A stretch of DNA of 64,000 bases. Source: Irpex lacteus (lineage: Eukaryota > Basidiomycota > Agaricomycetes > Polyporales > Irpicaceae). This document shows, one piece after another, positions 10,994 through 20,854 of this stretch (position 1 is the stretch's first letter; each line of letters starts with the position of its first letter). The translations under genes were made by a program, and so were the position numbers. Where the stretch lies: contig MQVO02000001.1 in the NCBI GenBank assembly GCA_001986395.2, positions 62,001 to 126,000 on the forward strand. Reading direction: 5' to 3'. The notes under the pieces are model-generated. The model ran no database searches. It worked only from the letters and a program-made list of their open reading frames with translations, and was not told the origin of the DNA.

Positions 10994-13900
10994 TCAATTA
11001 TCTGTCATAAGACTGTAAATAACTACCACTGCTTTCCTTCGACCGGGAGCTGTATGTAATAGTTGTGGATGTATGTTATCTATATGTGCCTCATATCTTG
11101 ACTTCGATCCTGTTTGAATGCCATCATTATACCAAACTCTCCCCTGTGTATCAATAATTCGACAAGTAAAGTGAAATTCTCCAAAGTAAATAATACCTGA
11201 CAGTCGATAACTATCGTCATTGAACCGGAGTTGTCTTTCAAACTGTACTAATAGCTTATCATTTAGTTGAATATGTATAAAAGGAATCTTTGTAGTATAT
11301 CGGTAATGGTATTCGGTTTGTGTCTTTTGACACTGAGGACACTTAGACTTTGTTTTTGTATTAAAAAAAGCATGCATCCAATTTGATATACTTTGACCAA
11401 CTGCAGATCCGGCTCTTATTGTTTTTCTTTTCCATACTTCATCTGTACAGTGTAGTAACATAATTTGATTTAATGCCTTAGAGTTTACCTCCTGCATACA
11501 ATTTTTACAATAAAGAGCTTTCTTTCCTGCTGCTCTGCCTGTGTTTAACATGTAATAGCATAGCTCGTGGATATCTGCTCCGTCTCGAGACAATGGAAAT
11601 TGGGTGGGATAGTCATTGCATAATATCAGACGAACAGCTTGTCTTTTCATTTCCAACGTTGTATTATCTTCTGAGTTAAATGACAAATCAAAACTTTGAA
11701 GGTATTCACCTCCAAGTTCTACAATATTTGCCCAATCGAATGGTGTAGTACGTAGTATATTTAATAAGATAGCGAATAAACTATCATATGCACAACTGAA
11801 TGTTTCAGCATGCCATATAAAGCCCATCGGACTGTCTTCTATTAAGGTGTCAGTTTCTATTGCAGCGCGTTTATTGGGCATATTTAATTCTACACCGCGT
11901 TTTCGTTTTCGTTGGACTTGTTTTGTTAGAGAGCTAAGTTCTGGTAACTGTTTCTGTTTTTCAGCGTCAATATGGTTAGGCCTATTTGATACATCATGAA
12001 CCTCATTTTTGTTACGTTTATTTGATGGTGATTTCTTAGGAGTAGAACTTGTTTGTAATAGACTTGTTGTTCCTTTTGCTGTCATGTATTTGGGAGGTGA
12101 TTTGTTTGGTGTATTCGGGCTATGCTCTTTTGTGTCAGAAGCCTTAGCATTGTCAGACTTGTCGGCCTTCTTGTGCTCTATAATTTCCCACTGTGCCTCA
12201 TCAAATGGATCTGCCAATCTGCACGGTTCTTTGGAGCTCCATTTTAATGGAATTGGCATACTCTGTGGCACATATAAAGCTCCAGCTTTTTGACGATATG
12301 AAGATATCAAATGAGACCTAGTTTGACCTCTTATCCCTGTTGGCAATGTATTGTTATAGCGTAATCTTGTGATCTCATCTAGTAGTTCCAATTCGCGAAA
12401 TTCTTGCCGCAAATAACCATCTAGACCACCAGTCATATATTTTGTTGAAAAATCACGTATGATTAAAGTACCTTCATATGTAGAACCTCTAGATAAGCAG
12501 GTATAAATGGATTGATGATTCTTGCAATTTTGTATATCAACAACATTGTTCTGCCTTGTTCTTCCTTGTGAAGCAAAATCTGTCATGCCAAAGTTTAGCA
12601 AAATAGGCACCTGTGTGCGTGTTATGTCTATTGTTCGTCCATCATGTATTTTACAAGTAATATTTATAGGCTCTGCAACAACGGGAACAACATTTTCTGG
12701 TAGACCAGGAAGTTGTATTGGTGTAGGATTTGCAGTTAGCTGTACAAATACCACTTCCAATACATTGTGATTCATATCCAAAGGTCTACTTTTCCAACCC
12801 ACTACTATACCTTCTGCTCCATTAGTCACACTGCATTCTGTTGCTTTATTTTTTTTTATCATCACTGGCATTCCGACACAGAGACCTATTTTTCCCGGAT
12901 GATGACTTGTGCTACTAGGTGGTAAGTTCCATAGATATTGCTGATCATTGCTTGTCAGAACATTATTGTTACGTAGCGGATCAATATGTTTCATTTCTGT
13001 TTTCATTCTTTGTCTTCGTTCTTTCGTATTTGTGTGAAGTCTATCTAAGGAATAAAAGTAATCAAGGTTTTGTTTAAACTCTTTAACAAAACGAATGCTT
13101 CCCAGGTCATTCAACTTATCTCTTATGGCATTATACGTGCATACAACAGATACATTACGAAACCTGGTATCTGACCATTTAGGCTTACCATGAGACTTGC
13201 CAGCAATTCGCTTACGTAGAAAGGCTATGTCTTCAGTTGTGCATGACTTGTAACGTAGATTCTCAAGTAAAGTGCGGAACTTAGCATCATCGGGGGATTG
13301 TGATCGCTGTCTCATATTTTGACGTAAGATAACTACAGTTGTAAATTGATGCCATAGAGCTTTTCCTATTGATGTCTCCTGTTCAATATATGACGATGTA
13401 CGATGAACAACTGAATGTACTTGAGCAGCGTATAAAGATTTGCCTGCACCTGCAGGAGGAAGTTGTGCAAAGTCTCCAGCTAAAATCATGTTCTTACCAC
13501 CAAAGGGGTCCATTTCATTTCCGCTTGCTCTGCACATTTTTTTACATATGTTATATAAGCTTCGACAATCTAGCATAGATACTTCATCTAGGAAAATATA
13601 GTCAACATTTCGTAGGTTTGCTTTCACTTCAGTCAGATTTGTTATCTTTTCTTCATTTTCTTTATTGAATGTATTCATGCCTAGAAATGAATGATATGTT
13701 GATCCTCCTATAAGTGATGCAGCAGCACCAGTAGGCGCAATGCAAGTGAATCTATGCTCTTCTTTGCGGTCCGTAAAGAATTGTATTAGAGCCTTTATAA
13801 CTTGTGATTTACCTGTACCAGCCATGCCTCCAAGATACGTTTTGAGCTGTGTTGGATTCTTTAAAGTAGCATGATTTGCTACAATTTTAAACGCTCTTGA

Positions 13901-16900
13901 TTGTTCATCATTCAAGGTAAATGTTTTGCTTATATTTTCAATCATTTCTCGATCTTCCTTTAATTTGGGTTTGAACATTTTGTTAAAATAAGATTCATCA
14001 ACTATTTTGACTACTCCTTCACTCTCTTCTTCGTTTGCATTTGCATTATCTGACGAGATGTTTAGTGTCTTCTTGAATCTGTTTTGTAATATTGAGTCTC
14101 TTTTTCTTATTAATGTCTCATGCCAATGCTTTGCGTCTCCGTCAGTGTGTATGCTATCTGGTAAAGTGTTCATTATTACTGGGTCAGAATCGGTGATACT
14201 GTCAAGCAATCCGTTTTCTTCTGCTAAAGCCTCAGTTTCTGCCATTCGCTGTAAACTCAATAATGCAGAATTAGAGTAATTATAAGATTCCACATCATCT
14301 GGGTCAAAATTACTAAATTCGGTATAATCATTATTATCGTGCCTATCGAGCCATTCAGTTGTTCGACTATCGATATCAAAAGGCCACTGAGAGTGGTCAA
14401 GATTATGTAATCGTCTCTGTGCAGCATAATCATCTCGAGCATCATTACATTCATATCTCAGATTGAAATACTTCATAGTATTGCGATTTTGTTGTGAAAA
14501 GGTATATTTCTCAAATTCATCATTCCATGTTAAATCATTTGATTTGAGCTCGAGACCTGTCCGCCATGGGCGAAAGAATGTCAACATTGTCATGCAGTAT
14601 TCTTCCCGATTTCCCCTATCATATCTTGGTAATGCACCTCCTATGAAGTCTGGAACTTTTGCTTTAGATTTAGGTAGCATGCGTACTTTGTATGTTTCAT
14701 ATTGTGGATGCTCAGATAAGAAATCATCGTATTTAAAATATTCAGCCTGTTCGGCGGAATGTGAAAGTGTTTGCCTACTATTATGACTGGCATTGTCTGC
14801 TACATTGTTACTTGAATGATCGCTGCTTTCGTCATTACTACTTGTATCGTTGCTGGAGTCATCTTCACTTTCACTATTGACATCACTTGTATCTTCGTTG
14901 GAGTCCTCCTCACTTTCACTACTTGTATCATCATCTACTACATGTTTATCAGTATGAGATGTCACACTTGTATCTGGGAGTTCACTCCAGTGGGCAACAC
15001 CCATTTGGTTCAAATAAAGATCTAGCGCCTTTAATTCATCGCTATTATCTAATGTTTCCCAAGTAGTATCTCCAGCTTCCCACTGAATCAAGAACATCAA
15101 GGTTTTGCCATCTGTACGTGTGTTATTTTCCCATTTGTGATCTACGATATGATCAACTGGCCATAATTTCTTATTCGATTTCCTATTAGAATTGTTATTA
15201 CTTGTCGGTTTGCCACACTTAGTTTTGGTAGACATACTAATCCAATCATACAGATTAACTTGATCGTATTTTCTGGGTCGATACATATAGTCCAATACAG
15301 GTGATATGCCCACAATTCCATTTTTATTTTTAGCTATTATTACCTTTTCATCATGAGTTACTTGAGTATCTTCGTTAAGTGCAGTGTCGTGATCAACAGA
15401 ACTTATAGAAGAATCCCACTCATTTTTAACTGCATCCACATAGGGTCTCCAATAGAATCGTTGAAACATGTGACTAGTGTAATGATCTGCATGCTTTAGT
15501 AAATACATTGATGCCATGGGTGAACCTATTTCGCTTTTGGCAGTTAATGCGTTGACAATCTTGGTTATCACAGATCGACCTTTTTTCAATCGATCTTCTC
15601 CTTGTACTGGTTCCTCCATATTACGTGTGAATATTGTTTTGACTGCATCAAAAATAACATGTGTTTTTAGTGGAGATTTAGTAATATAATCTGTTACATA
15701 CGCTATGACTGATTTTATAGCAGTGCCGGACTGTAGACTTGTTACATCTGTATTACATCTCATTAAATATGTTAGATCTGGACTAAAGGTATTCAACCAG
15801 GCTTCTCCTTTTTTCAATATAAGTGCACCAGACTCGGTATCTACTGTTGTCTCCACGTGAAGTTCACGAGGAAATCGAGCTTTACAAACTTTGTACTTGT
15901 TACTGAGGCAGCGATCTTTATGACATTCATGTACATTTGAGAGATATAACAATTCATCGGTTTCTGTATTCTTGTGTTCATTGGTCTGTATTGCTTTCAA
16001 GCACATGTCACATTTTTTACATTCCAGTTTACAAAAGTTGTCCAGCTTTGTAGGCAATCTTAACGTTGGTGGCGTGTTGGTCGGTTTTGATTTGTATTTA
16101 TCTGTGACACGTGTCTCTATTTCTGTCATAGTACTTGTTATAAATTCTCCTTGATGACAGTTTTCTAAATATTGCACCATCTGTTTTTGAAAGTCAGACT
16201 CGTTACTCATTATTTTTTCCCTCAATTCTTGAGGAGTCAAGCTATTTTTAATCCACACTAACATGTGCATATGCAAAGTTAATCTACCTTGTTGTTCTAC
16301 AGTTCCATAGTACCCCGAAGTATGTCCATACATACCATTAGTGTTATTGTTATAACCTAGTACATGTTTTATAAAGGCTTCTGTCATAAATTTGAAGAAC
16401 CTAGCCCCAGCTACTGGATTGTTAGCAATCAGTCTAGTTCGCTCATCTGCACTAGGTATGTTTGGCCAATATCTTTGTTTGGTGTCGGCATAATATAAAC
16501 ATATTGGGTGGCTAACATCTGCTGGCGCAAATGTAATAAACCATGTGGGCGCACCTAAATAAGATGTCAAAGACCAGATTTCGTTACGCATTTTTTTCCG
16601 ATTTGTTACTGAGCCATCTACACTTCTGGCCACATAATCAATATCAGATAGTAAACGGAAACAGTTTTGTTCTTCCTTAGTTTCAGGTACAACAGGCCCT
16701 TCACTGGTTCTCTTTATCAAATCGTCTAACGTAGTAGCATGAACATTCATTATTCTATCAACAACTTCCGAAAAGTTTTTCTTCTTTGTCAATAGAAATC
16801 CTCCATCATAACTATTCTTTATCTGCTGGTGATTGAATGCTATTAAAGAGAAGAATTGATCTGTTTGGAAACGTTTGTCGTGGTACATTAGCCAGTTTTT

Positions 16901-19021
16901 TTTCCTCAATGCATCGGATATTGATCCTTCAATATTCTCATTGCCAAGCCCACCGTAACCGTAAGGGAAAAGCCAAGGAAACATAGATGGATATAGCTGA
17001 GGATTGTCCCATATACTTTCTGGTTTGCTTTTTTTGCCAATTCCTAATGCTTTGTTTCCATTCTCAAAGTAACGGAGGGCTTTAAAATATATATGTTTTG
17101 GATCTCCATCCCATAATTCAGTCAATTGCTCACTAGTGAGCCCATGTACAACAAATGGTGCATCACCTTGAACCGTACCTTGTTCCTCTTCCTTATCATT
17201 TACGGCTGTACTTTCTAAATTGTGATCATGCGTCGAGGGATGAAAATCCACTGCTATTGGAGGAGTATCCTCAGGATACTCTTTCAAATTTTCATATGAG
17301 ATCTGCAAGTCTTGGTAGTCTGCATGGTTTAGTTTTAACCATTCAAGAGCTGCTGCCACTCTATTTTTCCTGATTAGCAAAGGAAGTCGACGGAAATCTG
17401 CCGGCACTGGTGCATTGGGCGATATAAATATTATTGCCAGTACACTTTGAAGATCAGATTGAGGAGGAGGTAGTACATCATATATTTTACGAGTAGGTAT
17501 TGCATTGCATACTACATTACATCGCATCTTATACAAATGTGAAACATGAACTCTAACGACTGCCTCACTTGCCGTTATTCTTGCGATCATTTTTTTCTCC
17601 ATCCAAGATAAATCCTGAAGTTCAGGAGGCACCTCTCCTAGCCATAGTCCATTTGCTAAAGCAAATTTAGGGAGACTATTTCGTTTTAAACTTGAACTGC
17701 AATCTGCACAAACTTTGTCTCTCCCAGCAGTCAATACTGGACCGGTCAGAGTTTCAACTGGGTCTGAAATACTGGTCCGCATCTTCCTGGTGACATTTGG
17801 GCGATGTAAAATAGAAAGTTTATCTTGAATATCGGTTAAAGGCGATAAGAGTGTTGTTGAGGTTGAACACCCACAAACGGCACAAGCTTCCTCTAGCAAA
17901 TTATCAGTATTACATTCGCTGATAAAGTTGTTGATTATGATATTACGCTCATTTTTTGTCATAGGTTTTGGTGGGAAAGAATTTTGCTCACGTACTACAT
18001 GCTTACGTGTTTGATTTTTCCTTCTACTTACCTCTTTCTGTTCCTCTGACATTCTTTTACGATATGAAGCAACACGTTGTTTAGTTGTAGCAGGGACTCG
18101 CTGTGGTACCAATCTGAATGTGGAGAAGTATGTTGGACAGTGAGAGCATGTATGATTTAATAACTTGTTGACAAAAATAGCCTTTGTACGTTCGCAATGT
18201 TTAGAAGGAACGCCATGAGCATTACAGATCAGTTGCAGATTTTTATGAGATACTTTGTATACTAATTGACTTAAAGGCACACAGACATAAATCAATTGCT
18301 TATCTTGCGTACAACTGGCTTCCTGATATGAAGTAAACTGATATAGTCCGGAAGGAATATGTATGTCAGTCAAGTCCTTCAACTCTTCATGAGTCCATAG
18401 GATATCTGACAACCCTCCCCCTACATGTCTATGCTTAACTTTGAATTCTGGTATGTACAGTATGTGATATCGTTGCCTGATATGGTTATCTGCATAAAGG
18501 CCATGAAACGTCTGCGCAAGATGCGTCAGCCGTCTACGACGTTTGAACTCCAATCTTCTCGTACAATGTTGTTCTGAGTACAACTTGCACATTTGGGCTG
18601 AGTACCTTGCTTTAAAACGATGAGACTGGTAGTGATAGGATATAAACCACAAAACGCTAGACTGAGGTAGATTATCATATTCAAAGTAATATTTATGCAC
18701 AACGTTTCTAGGGCTGGTCGTTGGCAAAACCAGGTCGTCGAGCGACGACGCGAGACTTTCTGGGATGGTGCTCGCCCGTACCATGCCACTAAGTGGCACC
18801 GGATTATATACAAAAGAAACTCCGGCCAATTTCTGAGCTGCGGTAATTGTATCAAGGTCTGTAGGATTGAGAGGCGTAGTCGCATCTGCTACACAATGAT
18901 CCAGACCGTAGGGTAGCTTACTCTTACATGTGTCGAACGAATCGCTGCGGCAAATAAAGTACAGCGCTAGTAAAACAATAAGATGATACATACGTATGTT
19001 TATTGTCCAGTTGAATTTCAT
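10994..19021 (-). mobile_element. Autonomous Helitron, boundaries unresolved
   Basis: An AT-rich block defined by its single 8-kb Rep/helicase ORF. The composition contrasts clearly with the GC-richer DNA on both sides. Helitrons move by rolling-circle replication and leave no target duplication, so ends must be found from the TC start and the hairpin-CTRR end, neither of which I could fix. The coordinates given are those of the ORF only. Confidence 0.75.
10994..19021 (-). CDS. Helitron Rep/Pif1-helicase polyprotein with chromodomain and C-terminal cysteine-peptidase-like domain
   Basis: Rolling-circle transposase of 2,675 codons from the first ATG (19021). Order of parts: cysteine-rich N-terminal region (CSHCP near residue 295); a DUF6570-like zinc region (about 372-485, CAVCG and CADC); the Helitron-like N/Rep region (about 720-1115) with the HUH motif LHMHM (H917, H919) and the double-tyrosine motif AYVTDYITK (Y1108, Y1112). 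A chromodomain-like segment follows at about 1289-1340 (DHIVDHKW, FLIQWEAGDTTWETLDN), then an acidic Ser/Asp linker. Next comes a Pif1-type helicase with Walker A GMAGTGKS (1732-1739) and Walker B FLDE (about 1812). The C-terminus (about 2400-2675) has FSCAYDSLFAIL (C2410), zinc-like CxxC pairs and GEFHFTCR (H2617), resembling a USP-type peptidase. The ORF has no internal stop, so the copy may be active. Chromodomain and peptidase calls are from motif reading only. Confidence 0.85.
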   Translation of the reverse strand: MKFNWTINIRMYHLIVLLALYFICRSDSFDTCKSKLPYGLDHCVADATTPLNPTDLDTITAAQKLAGVSFVYNPVPLSGMVRASTIPESLASSLDDLVLPTTSPRNVVHKYYFEYDNLPQSSVLWFISYHYQSHRFKARYSAQMCKLYSEQHCTRRLEFKRRRRLTHLAQTFHGLYADNHIRQRYHILYIPEFKVKHRHVGGGLSDILWTHEELKDLTDIHIPSGLYQFTSYQEASCTQDKQLIYVCVPLSQLVYKVSHKNLQLICNAHGVPSKHCERTKAIFVNKLLNHTCSHCPTYFSTFRLVPQRVPATTKQRVASYRKRMSEEQKEVSRRKNQTRKHVVREQNSFPPKPMTKNERNIIINNFISECNTDNLLEEACAVCGCSTSTTLLSPLTDIQDKLSILHRPNVTRKMRTSISDPVETLTGPVLTAGRDKVCADCSSSLKRNSLPKFALANGLWLGEVPPELQDLSWMEKKMIARITASEAVVRVHVSHLYKMRCNVVCNAIPTRKIYDVLPPPQSDLQSVLAIIFISPNAPVPADFRRLPLLIRKNRVAAALEWLKLNHADYQDLQISYENLKEYPEDTPPIAVDFHPSTHDHNLESTAVNDKEEEQGTVQGDAPFVVHGLTSEQLTELWDGDPKHIYFKALRYFENGNKALGIGKKSKPESIWDNPQLYPSMFPWLFPYGYGGLGNENIEGSISDALRKKNWLMYHDKRFQTDQFFSLIAFNHQQIKNSYDGGFLLTKKKNFSEVVDRIMNVHATTLDDLIKRTSEGPVVPETKEEQNCFRLLSDIDYVARSVDGSVTNRKKMRNEIWSLTSYLGAPTWFITFAPADVSHPICLYYADTKQRYWPNIPSADERTRLIANNPVAGARFFKFMTEAFIKHVLGYNNNTNGMYGHTSGYYGTVEQQGRLTLHMHMLVWIKNSLTPQELREKIMSNESDFQKQMVQYLENCHQGEFITSTMTEIETRVTDKYKSKPTNTPPTLRLPTKLDNFCKLECKKCDMCLKAIQTNEHKNTETDELLYLSNVHECHKDRCLSNKYKVCKARFPRELHVETTVDTESGALILKKGEAWLNTFSPDLTYLMRCNTDVTSLQSGTAIKSVIAYVTDYITKSPLKTHVIFDAVKTIFTRNMEEPVQGEDRLKKGRSVITKIVNALTAKSEIGSPMASMYLLKHADHYTSHMFQRFYWRPYVDAVKNEWDSSISSVDHDTALNEDTQVTHDEKVIIAKNKNGIVGISPVLDYMYRPRKYDQVNLYDWISMSTKTKCGKPTSNNNSNRKSNKKLWPVDHIVDHKWENNTRTDGKTLMFLIQWEAGDTTWETLDNSDELKALDLYLNQMGVAHWSELPDTSVTSHTDKHVVDDDTSSESEEDSNEDTSDVNSESEDDSSNDTSSNDESSDHSSNNVADNASHNSRQTLSHSAEQAEYFKYDDFLSEHPQYETYKVRMLPKSKAKVPDFIGGALPRYDRGNREEYCMTMLTFFRPWRTGLELKSNDLTWNDEFEKYTFSQQNRNTMKYFNLRYECNDARDDYAAQRRLHNLDHSQWPFDIDSRTTEWLDRHDNNDYTEFSNFDPDDVESYNYSNSALLSLQRMAETEALAEENGLLDSITDSDPVIMNTLPDSIHTDGDAKHWHETLIRKRDSILQNRFKKTLNISSDNANANEEESEGVVKIVDESYFNKMFKPKLKEDREMIENISKTFTLNDEQSRAFKIVANHATLKNPTQLKTYLGGMAGTGKSQVIKALIQFFTDRKEEHRFTCIAPTGAAASLIGGSTYHSFLGMNTFNKENEEKITNLTEVKANLRNVDYIFLDEVSMLDCRSLYNICKKMCRASGNEMDPFGGKNMILAGDFAQLPPAGAGKSLYAAQVHSVVHRTSSYIEQETSIGKALWHQFTTVVILRQNMRQRSQSPDDAKFRTLLENLRYKSCTTEDIAFLRKRIAGKSHGKPKWSDTRFRNVSVVCTYNAIRDKLNDLGSIRFVKEFKQNLDYFYSLDRLHTNTKERRQRMKTEMKHIDPLRNNNVLTSNDQQYLWNLPPSSTSHHPGKIGLCVGMPVMIKKNKATECSVTNGAEGIVVGWKSRPLDMNHNVLEVVFVQLTANPTPIQLPGLPENVVPVVAEPINITCKIHDGRTIDITRTQVPILLNFGMTDFASQGRTRQNNVVDIQNCKNHQSIYTCLSRGSTYEGTLIIRDFSTKYMTGGLDGYLRQEFRELELLDEITRLRYNNTLPTGIRGQTRSHLISSYRQKAGALYVPQSMPIPLKWSSKEPCRLADPFDEAQWEIIEHKKADKSDNAKASDTKEHSPNTPNKSPPKYMTAKGTTSLLQTSSTPKKSPSNKRNKNEVHDVSNRPNHIDAEKQKQLPELSSLTKQVQRKRKRGVELNMPNKRAAIETDTLIEDSPMGFIWHAETFSCAYDSLFAILLNILRTTPFDWANIVELGGEYLQSFDLSFNSEDNTTLEMKRQAVRLILCNDYPTQFPLSRDGADIHELCYYMLNTGRAAGKKALYCKNCMQEVNSKALNQIMLLHCTDEVWKRKTIRAGSAVGQSISNWMHAFFNTKTKSKCPQCQKTQTEYHYRYTTKIPFIHIQLNDKLLVQFERQLRFNDDSYRLSGIIYFGEFHFTCRIIDTQGRVWYNDGIQTGSKSRYEAHIDNIHPQLLHTAPGRRKAVVVIYSLMTDN

Positions 19022-19275
19022 TGGTAACTGCGGTAAGAGTGACTTGCTCAATGCTGATCTGAGAGAGGATGTAGACGGTATGGAAGGAGTGCAAGATATG
19101 TGGGCCGCAAGTGTCGATCACTCTGTCTTATATGTGAAACTTGCCACCTCGCACCATGATTAAGTAATCAAACATTATGACATCATATTCTCGGTGTTTT
19201 ACCAAGCGGGATTCTACAGGTACACTTTCAAAGATAACAGAACGTTCAGGACACGAAGATGAATATGCTACGTTT

Positions 19276-20538
19276 TTAATAAGGATGGAAATAACCGTCG
19301 TGTTTGTTCCAGTACGCGCGCCACATCCAGCCTACCAACTCTTTCACCACTCTCTGCGTGTCCCTGAAGACAACATGAGTGGGCAAACTTAAGGACAGAT
19401 AGAAGTACTCACATATCATTCCCGGTGAGCGTACGTTCATTTCCGTCAAAGAGACCCAAAGATTCTTGACGGAGACAGACTCTGGCAAAGTCGTCCTTGA
19501 GACGGTTGGTCGCAACGATCAAGGGAAATACGCCAGGTTCGTCGTCCTCTACTCGATAGTGAACTCGGTGGAAGTCGTGGGGAAATGTTGCGATAGACCA
19601 GGTTGTGAGCGACACAGGATCTACTCGGTCTACCGCCTCCATGTCGAAGTTGATGCGAGGCAGCGGAATCGCCCAAGTGTGAGCGTCCAGCAAACATCTA
19701 ACTTGGCCGTTGTCGTAATACTGGTTGTTCGCACTGGCCAACCGTTTGAACTCAAAGCCCCTGGAACGATATTTACGCACTGCCTTCCAGAGGGCCTCGG
19801 TTGAGCTCTTGAGGAGAAGGGAAGAAGACGCGCGAAGAGTGGCCTTAGGGTACAGGCAGTATGCGTAATTATACGTGATTACGTTCATCACGCAGGCTAC
19901 ATGCATAAGTATTAGCAGAAAACGACAGTATAAACTAAGACGAGCGTACTGGAATGAAAGTTCAGAATGGCCGTCATTGGACTCCCGTCGACGACGACGA
20001 GCTGGACCTTCCTTACTTCTCCCTCCACGGTGCGCAGAAAGTTCAACACTCCTACCACTCCCCGCACATAGCTAGTCTCCTCGGCCCTGTTATCGTCCAA
20101 AGCCTGGAGAGCTTCCAGGTAAGTCAAAGGCTGGCCGTTAGGCCGCTCCGCAGGACAGAAGGTGTACGCGTTGGCCAACAACCAATCGCCGACATCGCGT
20201 TTCGCATCGGTAGCCGCGTAGATGTCCAAGTCCGCCTCTGGATAAAAGACGCGGCAAAAGAATTGGAGGGCGAAAGATCCTGAGACAAGAGCGCCGGTGC
20301 GAGATTGCATGACACGGAATGAGAAGGGATCGTTGAAGAAATGCTTCAGACGGCGATAGATACTGAAGGTATGATTAATGGCGCGGGGCATGGTCCTACG
20401 CAGCGCTTTATTAACCTTGGCCAACCGACAGATATCCGCAGCGCAAAGGTAAGGGAGGATTTGGTCGAGAACGTCGTTGAGGATGATGGAATTGCAGAGG
20501 ACGGGCTCGGCGACAATAGGCTTAGAGAAGGCGACCAT
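19276..20538 (-). CDS. F-box-like / nucleotidyltransferase-like protein
   Basis: Protein of 386 residues from three exons (20538-19950, 19896-19413, 19363-19276), all joining in phase. The N-terminus (about residues 18-55, LNDVLDQILPYL and LAKVNKALRRTM) resembles an F-box-like helix pair. It is followed by VSGSFALQFF and EADLDIY, a GS...DxD pattern like that of minimal nucleotidyltransferase folds. The C-terminal half ends with a tryptophan-rich WMWRAYW segment. Such fusions are expanded in Agaricomycetes, but I know of no assigned function; an SCF substrate adaptor or an inactive nucleotidyltransferase are guesses. It starts about 250 bp beyond the Helitron ORF, on the same strand. Confidence 0.65.
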
Positions 20539-20854
20539 GGTTACGACAATGTAAGATGGGGTTGGCGGGATAAGTAAGTGAGAGCGTGTGTAGCTTTAAC
20601 GACGAGAGGCTGAGCAGGGGGGGCCTGTAGAAGAAGGTGCGTGTCTTGGCCTATTTATTATCATGCGGCCCATAACGCAGAGGGAGACCCGGCCATCGCT
20701 CGCAGCTAATCTTGTTATGGTTTAACTTGAGTCGCTCGATGCCCTAAACGTAGCACTGTCTTAGCGTACGTCACAATAATCGACCCTTCGCCAACCAAAG
20801 CACCACACTCCATTTGTTGTACACTAGTCGCTAAAATACATTCGCTTATCAAGT
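20539..20854. other. Short intergenic region
   Basis: Promoter side of the F-box-like gene and 3' flank of the acidic orphan gene. On the minus strand an AATAAATAGG stretch near 20650 could be the core promoter. No gene seen. Confidence 0.4.

Noticed and set aside
19022..19051. Helitron start at 19051 and Gag start at 38115
   Set aside because: Both positions are TTG; the first ATG codons are at 19021 and 38109.
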